64,000 bases of DNA from Ceratorhiza oryzae-sativae (lineage: Eukaryota > Basidiomycota > Agaricomycetes > Cantharellales > Ceratobasidiaceae), in assembly GCA_030998015.1 (NCBI GenBank), contig JARWMV010000252.1, positions 186,001-250,000 of the forward strand, read 5' to 3'. The notes beneath the pieces are model-generated. The model searched no databases. It was not told the DNA's origin and saw only the letters and a program-made list of their open reading frames with translations. Position numbers and translations under genes: made by a program. This document shows, in pieces, positions 1 to 11,500 of the stretch; the stretch's first letter is position 1, and each line of letters starts with the position of its first letter.

Positions 1-1233
1 AAAGGCAAACGGATCTGCGACAGAGAGCGATAAGAAAACGCTCAGGGCGATTATTAACGGTGCAAAAAATGCAAGAGTGGGCGTGACCGTTTGGGTGAAT
101 ATCGTTCGTAGATAGACGGCGAATGGCAAGGCGCGATTGGGCCGGACTAAGAGTAACGGTGTTGGTGGGTATGCACTATGTAAGCCAACCATGAGACCAA
201 TGAAACTCAGTGCCATTAGGGACCGAAAATAACCATCGGGCGCCGGCGAGAAAGGGAGAGAGAAAAGTAGGGAAACAGCAATCAAGACAAATGGCCAAGA
301 TCCAAAACTGGGGCTGTCGAGGAATGCAGCGATGCAATAGAGGAGTAAAATGTACTCCCGCCCGCCAGGAAGCCCAGATCCCGGAGGATAGAGCAAGAGG
401 TGAGCCAACAAGACAAGGAACAAGACTCGAATCGTAACCACGATTGCATGAGCAACCCTAAAAGGCTGTTATTAGAGTGCTTATCAAACGGCTTAGAGAG
501 CTAACCGAGGTGTTGTGCACCTATCGAAATGCCGTAGCATTCTAGGTAACGCTGGGTCATGTGGTGACAGCCGCGGTAGCAGGCCACGCCGCCATGTTCG
601 ATAGAGCGATATCTGAAGCGCAGGGTCACACAAGAAGCGAACCGGCACAGTATCATGGGTGAGCATATCCACCACTGTATTTGCATTAGTAACGAAATAG
701 ATGAGAATGTAGCCTGACAACTCACCTCGAACAACATCCCCGTTAGATTCGCCAGATAGCCCGACTCTGTACCACAAAAGCTCCTCGATTTCGTCCTTCT
801 CCTCTACCGAGTTTTCCCGTGTCTCGTTTAGAAAATCTCGCCAAACGGCCATTAATAGGTTCTCGAGGTTCTCCTGTGTACGTTTCACACGTGTGCTCTC
901 GATCCATTCCTGTCGACTTGAGGAATAGCGCACACGTTCGGTCGGCGAAGCAGCCTCGGTGATGAGATACAATAGCCATATTATTTGAACAGCCGTTCGT
1001 GGGGCCGCGGCGGCCGGCAAACCAGGGAGGTGCTGTTCGAGCGTGTTGATAGTCAGGTCTGCAGGTATAATGTCGTCTGGTCGTGATGGGAAGCGAAACT
1101 GTGGGCTCCGTGCGGGGGGTTGAGACAAGCCCCATCGAAGAGACTGGGACCAATGGCTGGATGTGCTCAGTGACCGTTGTCGACGGTGTGAACTGCTTGG
1201 GAGCAGGTTTGTACGCTCGTCGGCCATGGCCAT
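1..1233 (-). CDS. Multipass membrane protein of unknown function, 3' end outside window
   Basis: Three exons read on the minus strand: 1233-726, 674-521 and 457-1, where the gene runs off the left edge. Introns are 51 and 63 nt with GTGAGT..CAG and GTGCAC..TAG ends, and intron 1 has a TACTAAT branch-site-like motif. The N-terminal ~170 residues are polar and start with an acidic/dileucine stretch (ERTNLLP), common in vacuolar or endosomal membrane proteins. The third exon is strongly hydrophobic and encodes at least four likely membrane segments separated by short loops. About 373 residues are visible. I do not recognise the family. Phase is kept across both splices and no stop interrupts the 457-nt last exon, so coding status is well supported. 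Localisation to the vacuole is inference from the N-terminal motif only. Confidence 0.75.
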
Positions 1234-1290
1234 GTTCGTCCAAGGAGGTCGACAGCAAGCTATATATCACAATAATATTGTGAGGCTGGG
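1234..1290 (-). promoter_or_regulatory. TATA-like core promoter with small inverted repeat
   Basis: Just upstream of the membrane-protein start codon lies a TATATA stretch (about 1260-1265). Next to it is the inverted repeat CACAAT-AAT-ATTGTG at 1266-1280. Position and AT-richness suggest a core promoter; no factor is assigned. Confidence 0.3.
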
Positions 1291-1760
1291 ATGTTCAAAG
1301 GGGCGGTTTGGGTCGCCTGTGCTGGTATATTATTTGAACCGATCCGAAATGGTCAAGAGGGCTGGTGGTGGTATCCCAGTAACGGTCAATTGTGTAACTT
1401 AGCATAGCTTCAGTTTGGCCACATGACACTTCCCGGATAATAAGCGTCAACTCAATCATGATTTCAACCGATCCAATTCAACGATCATACCAATTGCAGG
1501 CTATCACCGCCGCATGTTCGTAACAATTGACACGCGTGGCAAGAGGCCAGAATAATGTGTTCTTTAGCGCCATCGTGCACACGGAAGTATTCTCAAGAGA
1601 TATCGATTTTTCAAACACTTTTACACAATAGATCATACACAAACTTAAATCGAATCACATTGATGCCCATTTAATCCGGCTGGGACGAGCAGTTACTATA
1701 TTTTCTACTTTACTTCCACTGTAATGGCACTCAATTAGCCCCCCCGAGCCCACATCGTAG
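1281..1760. other. Intergenic, no gene seen
   Basis: AT-rich spacer between the alcohol dehydrogenase 3' end and the promoter of the membrane-protein gene. No reading frame with splice support, repeat or RNA gene was found. Confidence 0.6.
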
Positions 1761-3504
1761 TCAAATGACACTCACCAAATCAAGCACAACACGTCCGGCC
1801 AACTTGCCCTCCTTCATCTCCTTGAATACGTCTGGGAGCTTGGCCAAGGGCTCGACGCGGTAAGTTGTGCGCACGCGTCCACGAGCGGCAATGTCCAAAG
1901 CCTGGCGAGCATCCTCGCGGTTTCCGACGTAGCTGCCCTTGACAGTGATGCTGCGGACAACGGTCCAGCTAGATTAGATGAGTCATGTATTAGCTTTTAT
2001 TGGGCTGGATATGTTATGGAAATACTTACAAGACGTCGGCTTCGATCTTGGCACCAGGTGGGAGACCAACAGCCACGAGGGTTCCTCCAGGGCGGAGGTA
2101 CTGGAGAGCCTGGTCGTAGCCTTGGGAAGAGGCGCTTGCGACAATAGCAGCATGTGGACCCAAGCCGTCGGCGACCTTCTTGATCTCCTCGATGATATTG
2201 GGGGAGGTCTGTACGCGCCATGAGACGAGCTCGACCGCGATGGAACAGCGTTGCACTCACCCTGAAATCGACAAAGGCCTCGGCTCCAAGCTTCTCGCAG
2301 AGAGCCTTCTTCTCCTCGCCGCTATCGAGAGCGATGACACGGAGTCCGAACCCGTTGATTGCGTATTGGATCGCAAGATGGCCTAGTGTTGAAATGAGCG
2401 AACGAGAACCACTGAAATATCGAGGATGACGCGTACCAAGTCCTCCTCCAGCGCCGGAGATCACAATGATATCGCCAGGTTGCGTACCGGCTTGCTTGAT
2501 GGACTGTGAGAGCGGGTGAGGATCACAAGGGAAAAGCCATCTGCGCATCGACCGACCTTGAACACAGTGACACCAGCACACAAGATCGGAGCCGCCAAGT
2601 CGAGAGGGATCGCTGTACAAACATGCTATTAGATACAATTATATTTGATCCATTGATAGGGACCTACTCTCAGGAATCGGGGTGACATGAGCCGCGTAGC
2701 TGGGCAAACAAAGTCAACTCGGTGGCCGACCATTGCAGAAAAGAGCCTCGACTCACCTGACAGCGTATTGCTGGAACGAGCCGTCGACCGTGTATCCCGA
2801 GCACTGTGCATCCGCGCAGACAGATTCGTTTCTGAGAGAAAGGGTAGCGTAAGATTTCCGATAGAAGATGCAAAATGGAAGCATATATCTCACCCTAAAC
2901 AAAAGAAGCGTGTTTGTAAGCGTGAGAGATCGTCATGGGTATCATAGATGGCTCACCTCGAGCACAAGCTTCGCACGACAAGCAGCTAGTGGCGAGCCAT
3001 TTGATGCCTACAGCTTGTCCGACCTTGATAGGCGATGTGGTGCCCTTGCCAATGGCAACAACGAAGCCTAGAAAAGTGAGGGAAATATGGATCAGTCGCT
3101 GTGAAAGGAATGTATGCACATGAATCGATGAACTCACCTGCTCCCTCGTGTCCACCGATGAGGGGAAGCTTGGAGTCCAGGGGCCAGTCTCCCAAGAGCG
3201 CATGGAGATCGGTATGGCACACTCTACAGCGAGAAAGTCGGTATATGCAATGAACACGCACAAACCGCCGGTGAGACTCCGGCGGGACCCAAAGAATCCC
3301 GCCGGCATCCGACCGACCGACCGACGACACCCGCAAACCGACTTACCCAGAGTACATGACCTTGACCAAGACCTGGCCAGCCTCGAGCTGTTCAGGCTGG
3401 ACGACTGGGTGGTCGGTGATATGCACTGGACCTCCAGCCTTTTCGAAAATCGCGACTTTTTGAGTCTTGGGAATCGACAGGTCGGTCTTGGGGTGCGTCG
3501 ACAT
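1761..3504 (-). CDS. Zinc-dependent alcohol dehydrogenase (medium-chain, Adh1 type)
   Basis: Cytosolic-type NAD-dependent alcohol dehydrogenase of about 364 residues. Exons (minus): 3504-3347, 3223-3138, 3067-2957, 2894 (one base), 2831-2757, 2699-2668, 2612-2557, 2503-2437, 2382-2261, 2208-2030, 1968-1761. Catalytic zinc ligands are visible as Cys55-His56, His78 in GGHEG and Cys166. The structural zinc site is Cys110, 113, 116 and 124 (C-x2-C-x2-C-x7-C). The Rossmann motif GAGGGLG lies near residue 190. The fourth exon is a single G between two canonical 62-nt introns. It completes the glycine codon in ARGNESVC inside the zinc loop, and without it the frame is lost. The C-terminus reads through a GTGAGT to stop at 1761; that hexamer could instead be a donor for a tiny last exon. 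The family is certain; start and overall model are strong. Confidence 0.92.
2894..2894 (-). other. Putative 1-nt microexon in the alcohol dehydrogenase gene
   Basis: Upstream intron 2956-2895 runs GTGAGC..TTTAG and downstream intron 2893-2832 runs GTGAGA..CTCAG. Each is 62 nt, typical for this window. The single G between them converts an out-of-frame join (CGA GAA ACG) into R-G-N-E-S, the expected zinc-loop sequence. Confidence 0.7.
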
Positions 3505-5836
3505 GTTGATTGGTGAAAAGTAGTCGAGTAGGTAGTGAGAAATCGAAGACGATGTGGTCTACGGTCGAGCTGGAGCGTCTTTTATAGCGTGCCGCCGCGC
3601 CGAATCGTTCAGGCAGACCGCAAAGCGTCTGACCATCCTCGTACGGAAGCATCGCATTACGCCTCACTGGTTTGATCGATCGAAAGTCTCCTGACCTTCA
3701 TGGCACCCCCCGCAGGAAGAAACCGGGAGGCGTCGGCCAGGACTCCAAATAGGATCTGAACCCACATGACTGATCGCTGGCGTCCCTCGCGCTCAAAATG
3801 GATGCGACGGGATAGTCGGGTTGCGTTTTTGCTTATGGTCGTCGAGGCACGAGAACGATCGAAGCAGGTCACGCATGTCGAGTGGCCGGGTTTGCACGGA
3901 ATTATCACTTTTGCCATCAAATTGTGACTAGTTTTGGGCCTAGTTAATAGATTGCGGGTTTAAGAAGCGCGTGTCGCGCAGTGATCATTTCAAAAATTCA
4001 GCCCAAGCCCGACGACAGCATTCAAACGACTCGGAGAACACGTAAAGGTCGAGTACGACGTATCTTTGACCAGTACACACAAGTACACACCACAGAGGAA
4101 CGATCTAGATCGAATGTTCCACGCGTCGTTATCTAAACGCGTACCTCGGAGATAAGACCCTCAAGTGCTAAACTAGGGGTATTGAAGGTAGGTACAAGCA
4201 GGCCGAGACCGCTCGCAAACGGATCGTTCGGCATTTGGTGTATCACCACTGACGCACATGCCGAGCGGATGTCGTATCTGTGTACATCTTTTCTTTTTTT
4301 TTTTTCACTGCCGAGCTGCGCGAGCTTGGTAGATCATGATTGATCGGCCGCGTGCTCTCGGGATGATTCACCCGGCCGAATAACGGGTTGACGGGCGGCC
4401 GCCTACGCATTATCTTGCCCAAGATGAGACCGCAAGCTGCTAAGCTCTGACAGATGCGACTAGGGTTGAAGGGCAAAATGCATTTGGGAGCGCTAACATA
4501 TTTGATCAGCTTGAGGATATGCCGACTTGCTGCTTGTAGTCTAGTACGTCCATCGGCATCGGCCGGCTGGTGCTGAATGAAATTCGACAAGTTGCTGACA
4601 TGGTTGGAGAGAAACCGTGTCGTCTGCCGGTCTCGGCGAGACAGGGTGGCATGGGATTGATGGTTTTTATTCATGCAGCGCGAATTACGGGCGAGAGACA
4701 ATTTGCACGGTTCTCGCTGCTTGAACAATACTCCGCGAAACCCAGATCGAAGCGGAAGATGTTGAGGTCCGAGTTGGCTGTTCTAGATTGGATGATGGGT
4801 CAGGAAGGACGTGTGAATCTGGTTCTTAGGGCGTCGAATTGATCAACGTGAGGGATATTGAAAATTTCAGCAAGTGCTGTGAGCATTGTTGGAATGGGTG
4901 CGCTTCTGGGCAGCTGAAAACAGGTGTACGACCTTTGAGATAGTAGCACGCTGCTGTTCGGCACGTCAAAGGATGTCCGTAGATCACCCCAGCGTTAAAA
5001 TACAGGAACAAGCAGCCACCAGCCACACCCTATACCTTGTGGGCTATCCAGGCCTGGGTCCGAGTAGGAGGGGGATCAAGGCTAGCATACACTAGCGGGG
5101 CTGCACAAGGAATGGATTGGTTTGGCTGAGATGCGCGCGGCTGACATATCAGCCAAATAATCGTCGATTTACTCTAGTAATGATTAACGTACGGACCAAA
5201 GTCAGGGTTTCGCTGTCTGGACGGATTTCGGGACTAAGTCCGTGGTGCATTCACCCTGGTTGGCGTTGCTTTTTTGGTTGGGTGTTTTCGGTGGGTCGTA
5301 GCTTCCAGCGTCAATTATGGAGATCTGTATCTCAGGTATGGGGTGTGCGCCACTCGAAGCGTCGAAGGCTCTGAAGAAGCAGGGCGAGAAAGCAAAGGCA
5401 TGCAGAAGCGCACTAAGGCGGAGAAGAGAACCAATCAGGTCCTGACCCCAACCTGAGACTGTTTGATGGGTTGGTGGTGTGTGCTCGATGTGCTTGCCAG
5501 CGACGAGCAGGTCGCTGTCAGCAATAAACGGATTTTTATGAGTCTTTTTTGGGTGTTTGGCGTTTCATATGGGCAGTTAATTAGGACGAAGGGGCTGGCG
5601 GTGACGTAGGTGGGGACCGCCGATCATGCGCAAAAGGACAAATGAATTGCCAAAAGGGACGGGTCGCGTGGCTCATGGACAGCCCCTAACTCAGGAGCGG
5701 CTGCTTCTTGGCATGTGGCCGGTCCCCGGTCTGTTCGCGGGAGGACTTGCTCTTGCACACCACCGGCCCCACCCACGCTCCTTGTCTCTCGTCGCTCGTT
5801 CGGTCCTGCTCTCTGCCTCTGCTCCCCCCATCCACC
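3505..5836. other. Intergenic, about 2.3 kb, no supported gene
   Basis: Spacer between two divergently oriented genes, so it holds both promoters. It contains a poly-T/poly-A run near 4290-4306 and a CT-rich tract just before 5837. Short reading frames exist (for example 4243-4728 on minus) but show no family motif, splice support or codon bias. Confidence 0.55.
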
Positions 5837-8238
5837 ATGGCCTCCCCCCGCACCCCCACTCGCCCACGGCACCACCGAATGGACTCGTTCCCGACAGACG
5901 ACGCTTCAGAGCTAAGCCTCAGCTTCGACGAGGACGACATCAAGGAGGCGGGTGCTGGCATGCCAGAGTCGGTCAGCCTGGGAGCTCTGCCCATGTTTTT
6001 GTTTCAGGAAGGCAATAGGAAATCGAGTATGCCGTGAACCACACCCATAGCGTACTCTGCAAGCTCACTGTCTTGCCTATCCAGTTCCCCAATTTCCCGA
6101 GAGCCCCGAGTCGACATACGGATTTGCACCCCCGACCTCTCGCACGGTCGCCTCGCCCCCTAATCCACTGCTATTGTCAGGAAATACCTCGGGTAGTCTC
6201 GCAGGGTTCGACTTGGAGCATCAGCGCCACTGTCCCATTGATTCCTGGGACAGTCAGTTATCCATCCCAACCCGGCCGCCGTACGACCAAATGCAACGGC
6301 TCTCCAGCAAGCCGAGCTTCGTGAGCGAAGAAGATGAGACGCTCGTCGGCCACGGCGACACCTTGCCGAACAAGAGGTCCCTCCGTCCCGTGCTGAGCTT
6401 TAGTTCGGCGACGTCCACCGTCTTGGCGTCACCCCTATCCGACATTTTTTCCCCCGGACCGGGCTCGACCAGCTGCTCCATATCCACTGCGACCAGCTAT
6501 TCATCCTCGAGACCGTCCCCTTGCGTTGATGAGTTCCCGACCGAGGTTGGAGGTGCAGTGTCGCTCGAGCTGGACGAGCCGGAGCGGGTACTTTTGACCA
6601 GGCTATCTGAAGAATCCACCAGTGCTATTTCACTCGGCCTCGACACGCATATTCAGGCAGAACCCGCCTTTGCCCCTCCCCTATCCGTACACACGCCTCC
6701 CAGGTCCCACTCTGCCAAGGCACACACACCCAAATCGACCATTTCGAGCAAAGCCACGTCGCCTGTTTCTCTGCACCATCGACGTGCTTTTTCGGGAGCG
6801 AGAGAACTTTTCGCAACCTCCTTGTCGAATCCGCCTTCCGCTTTTGGTCGCTTCAGATCGTCCTCTGTGACGTCGGGTCCGAACGAGTTGGTTGGACAGC
6901 CTGCAAGCACCCGTTCGCGCTCGGCTTCCGTGTCGGCAAGCACCTCCCTGGCGCCGAGCTCACATGGCGGCACATCCCGATCCCTGAATTCCGTGCAAAG
7001 CAAAGAGTCTTTCCGGACTAAATTTGCGAATTTACCTGGATATGTCACCTTTCTCAGGGAGATCACGTTAGAAATTTGGATTGATCAGGTATGTCGCGTT
7101 TGAGACTTGATGAATCCCGGCACATCCCCTGATGAGTTGAACGGAATGGTATTGTAGGAAGGATTTCGAGCGATTCGTCCCCAGTTTGAGCTTCACCGGT
7201 ATACACCTGGTCAACTGGCTCCTATTACGCCCAATCTCCGTCTGAGCGCTAGTCCTAAATCCCCCAAGATGATTCGACCACGGACGGCCCAACTGCCCAT
7301 TGCATCGCCCCGCAAGGCGGTCGAACAACCCCGCCGACCGTCGACATCGGGAGGTCCTGTCCCCGTGGACTCTGCGCAGCAGCAATTTCTCGAAAACTGG
7401 GGCGTGGCTGAATTTACGATGAAGAAGCGCAAAGGCTGGAATTTCCATCACGGCGTATGTCGATATTCTTATTCGTCCGAAACGGGTGTGTATATGACTG
7501 GATTCTGATGCTCATTTGACTAGGTCGCCGAGGCTGAGCCTATGCTCCGCCGTTTGACTATCAACGGCGTGGAGGATCGAGATTACTTGTCGCGCGAAGC
7601 CTCGTTGAGCATACGGACCAATGGCGTGTACACCGTCAAGGGTACTGAAGACCATGGCAAGTTTTCGTGGAAGTTTGAGTACCTGGTCGAAGATCGACGC
7701 GGGTCAACGTCAGCTGTCCACGGCGAAAAGGTGAGTCACGGTGTTTCGAAAAGCTCGCCCCCTTATAAGGGTTTCTGATCGAGATATCCAGACTCTGACT
7801 CCGCTTTCATTTTCGTGCTCGCCCGAGCTTTTGATACCCGAACAGGGTAAAAAAGTCGGTCTGTTGCGTGTGATGAAAAAGAGCGTGATCCCCAAGATTT
7901 CCTCGTCCAAGATGGAAGTTCCGCTCCCGAATACTCCTTCGTCTCCTTTGGCCAACAAGGATCCGAACGCGTCTTGGTCTTCCCTGGCCCATAAACACTC
8001 GAATGGATCTTGGTCCCCCTTGGCCAGTAAAGACAAGTCCAAGAAGTTTGAGACGTTGGGCAGGATTGTACGGCCCAAACCCCCCAAGTCTCCTTGTTGG
8101 TCGCCCATGTCTCTTGGTTCGCGTCGTGCTGCCGATCGTTTGGAATATCCCAACGAAGACGGACGTCGGAGAGCTGCCTCGTACTCGAATATGCGTCCGA
8201 GTTTAAAGCAGATTCTCGGCGACGGCTTTACCGGCTAA
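5837..8238 (+). CDS. Ser/Pro-rich protein of unknown function, conserved-looking C-terminal half
   Basis: Five exons: 5837-6026, 6085-7088, 7158-7454, 7524-7730 and 7792-8238, about 714 residues. All splices are GT..AG with phase kept. The ATG at 5837 lies in a favourable context (CCACCATGG). Residues ~60-380 are disordered, Ser/Thr/Pro-rich and full of short basic-Ser motifs that could be phosphorylation sites. A segment following EITLEIWIDQEGFRAIRP, and the part containing FTMKKRKGWNFHHG and EPMLRRLTINGVEDRDYL, look structured. I do not recognise the domain. No signal peptide or membrane segment is seen. It converges with the CCCH/AAA+ gene, with about 330 nt between the stop codons. Confidence 0.8.
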
Positions 8239-8571
8239 AAAAAGCCACACCTCGTTTTATATAGGTTCGTTCTCGGGAGCGCGCAGGCCCCCTTGCTTTA
8301 TATGCCTGTGCCACTCGTTTTTTTATATACTATGTTCGTGTTATTCTTGTATTATATTTTGCCCAGACTCGATGTATGAGCTTGTGTATGCGCGAGCGAT
8401 ACAGAGAGTACTTTGACCTTCGTTTATTTCGTGAATTTGTAGATGTAATAACTTTGTACAATAACTTATCGCATGGATCATGTAGTCGAAAGGGATATGA
8501 GTGTGTCAAAGATAGCAAAAAGGCAAGCAAAGACATAACATAGAAAGTCGAAATCAAAGAGTCACTAGGGT
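8239..8571. other. Convergent 3' region between two genes
   Basis: Shared 3' UTR space between the genes ending at 8238 (+) and 8572 (-). It is AT-rich and has no other feature. Confidence 0.5.
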
Positions 8572-11500
8572 TCACCATTCGGTGATTTCATCATATGCGC
8601 GTTGGACTGCGCGGTGTACGGATCGTGCGCCTTCGCCCGGGATGTATTCTCCGACGGCTTGTTGGAGTAGGCCGTCCCAATCGACGTCTTCCAAGTCCTG
8701 GTCCGTTTTTTGTGCTTCTCGCATGGCGGAAAGTGATTCGGATGCGAGAGCGAGCACTTCGTCCTCGGTAAAAGGCAAAAAGGGAAGTACGCTGCTCACG
8801 CGAGAGATCATAGAGGACTAGAACGCAAGGTTAAAGGTGAATACTTGAAAAAAAAAAAAGAGTGGCGATTCAAACTTACACCGAGAATCTCTCCCAGTCG
8901 CTTGCGCACGGCTTGCATAAGCTGGAGATAGTCCTTGCGTGTAAAGTTTTGGTCGTTTGGACGAGGGCCGTGTGCCAGGCGAGTTAGGGCTGACTCGACG
9001 GGTGCGGCATGCGAGGGACGAGAGCGTTCGGCAAAGAACTTGAGCGTAGCGTCGTCTCCCGAGTTGGAAGTGGCAATCCAGATCACTTGTGAGGTGTCAA
9101 TGTCAATCTGCTCATTTGTTGTCGGAGCAATGACCGTGGCCTTGCCCCATTCCCAAGGCATGAGCAAAGAGTGCCTAGAAGCGATTTCAATGCTAATAGC
9201 TTAGGATGTCGGACAAACACTTACCAAACTGTCTTGTCTGCCGCCTTTTCAATTTCCTGATAATTTGCGGATGAGTGGTATGAGCCTCTGGCCGCATGGG
9301 TCAACGTACCTCTAATACTACAACGACTCTTTGGCCTTGATTAACCTTCAAGAAATCCAACAGCGGAATCTGACAGGACGTTTAATCGATACCTTTTACA
9401 GGCATGTAAGAAAGCGTACCTGAGGGGCTCCGGGCTTTGTCGTCATTGAGATATATTGCCACAGCGAGGATTCGTTCCGCAAGTTTGTCATGTTGATCGT
9501 GAAATAGGGGACATGTAGCAGAGGACCAACTATATGCTGCACTTCAGTCGTAGCTCGGGGTAGTCGCAATGTCATCACTCACTTTTTGATGCGAGCAAGC
9601 TCTTCCCACATCCCGGACCTCCCGAAAACACGATAACCAATGGATTCAACGTCTGACGCCTGCAGTGGCCGGCCACTACCCGAATGAGCTCGTCTAAAGC
9701 TGCATCTTGGCCGACGATGCTGAAGCCAGCTCTTGTGAGTGCGCCAAAGTTGTTTTTCTCGAGAAGCTCTGCCTGGGCAGCCGGAATCGTCATTCGTTTG
9801 CGGTTCAAGTAGTACCTACGGCCATGGAGTAAGTCACCACAATGACTCGGAATATGTGATCAAACGTACCGAATAGCAGGGTTGATACCCTGCTCAATCC
9901 TACTCGACAATGCCAGCTCTGCGTCATCAAACTCTCCACTCCCCGATTTCCGATCCAAGACAGACGACGGATCTGCTCCATGGCTGAGCAAACTCTTCAC
10001 AATCTGTGTTTTGTCCGTCAATTGCTCGTTTGCCAGTGTAAACGCGAGTGCGGGGAGATCGTCCGGCCCGGCTTTATCGTTTGGTTCAACTTCGCCTTCT
10101 TGCAGCAGCCTTTCCACCTCTTGGGCAGAATTTTTGGCTATCGCGAAGAACAGTAACGGCTTGGTTTGAGAGACCGCAGACTGGACGGAAAACGTAGGGG
10201 ATCCTGGTCTTGAACTTGTCCGACCAAATCGCGCTGCTGGGGTGAGAGATTGTCGATTTTGGTGCAAAGGCGCAGATACTGGACCGTTGCGTATGTTTTC
10301 ATGGCGCTGCTCCATCAATTAGAAACGCATACTATGGCTGGTATTAGCGATAGTTACGTACAACTACTGTCGGCGCTGCGAGTGATCCATGGTGCTGGTG
10401 ACGCGAAGAACGAGGCTGCAGGGTGGATCAACCGTTGAACACAGACGTCGACAGGGATAGCTCGTACCTCGGACAGATCCGTGAAACGCGTTTGTGGTGA
10501 GAGTAAGCCGGGTGAAACAGAACCAGGTCGAGTTCCCAGGTTTCTCCGCAAAATGTTGAGTGGGGAGTGGTCAGGCAAGGGAGTGACAGGACTACGACGG
10601 TTCGGGGATGATAGAGGCTGAAAACGATTGAGTGTAAGCATGTAGTAAGGGCATGGATCCGAAATTTCCGACCTTGAATCTGAGAGTCTGGGCACTGGGT
10701 GACAAGACATCCACTGTATTACGGAGAGGGGAATAAAGTCGTGGGTGGCGCGCGCTGGAGGAAAGGGGGCTAGGATCTGGCTCGCTTGAAGGGACCTCCG
10801 ATGATATCTTGACAGATAGCTCTTCCTGTGCTTTCACAACCGTCAAGTCATTTTGATCAATAGAGTCCTACACAGGGCAAGAATCAGTTAGATAGAGTAG
10901 ATTGGCAGTTGGGTGTTTCGATCGTACCTCGCGTGAAGTTTTCCTGCTTGGGGCGCGTGGTTTGGCGACGGGTGGTTCGGGCTCGTTGATCAAGCTTGCG
11001 ACACGCGAGTGGTGGGCCGAACGAAGCGAGATAGGTGAACCAAGGGCCTCCGACGTCTGCTTTCGTGCAGAATAGGTCATCATAGTGGAAGGACCTGGGC
11101 CTGGGTCACCAAAAGTTCTTGCCTATGCACGGCAATGAGTTTACGCTAAAGCGTGAGTAAAGGAAATAACACACCTTAAGAGAGTTTATTTTCGTCTGCT
11201 GCCTTGTCTCCACCACAAACTGCTCCGCTCCGACAGTCTTGTCTGCCATTGCGATACTGCTTGAAGCTGAATGGATACTACCCATCTGGCTACTATGCAA
11301 GCTCGAAGGCGAGTTGACGAAATACTCGGCCATCCAAGGAGAGGATGCGGATTCTCTTTGTTGGGCTCGCATCTTCATCTGGAGGTGGAGCGGGGCGGTC
11401 AAAGGAGGCGTCGCCCATGGAATGCGTTGATGATAGACCTCTTGCTCGAGTGACTCTTCCTGCTCTCTCTGCATCATCGAAGGTGTAATATTTCGGGGCG

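Noticed and set aside
4243..4728. 161-codon minus-strand frame in the intergenic region
   Set aside because: No domain, no splice structure, and composition like surrounding non-coding DNA.
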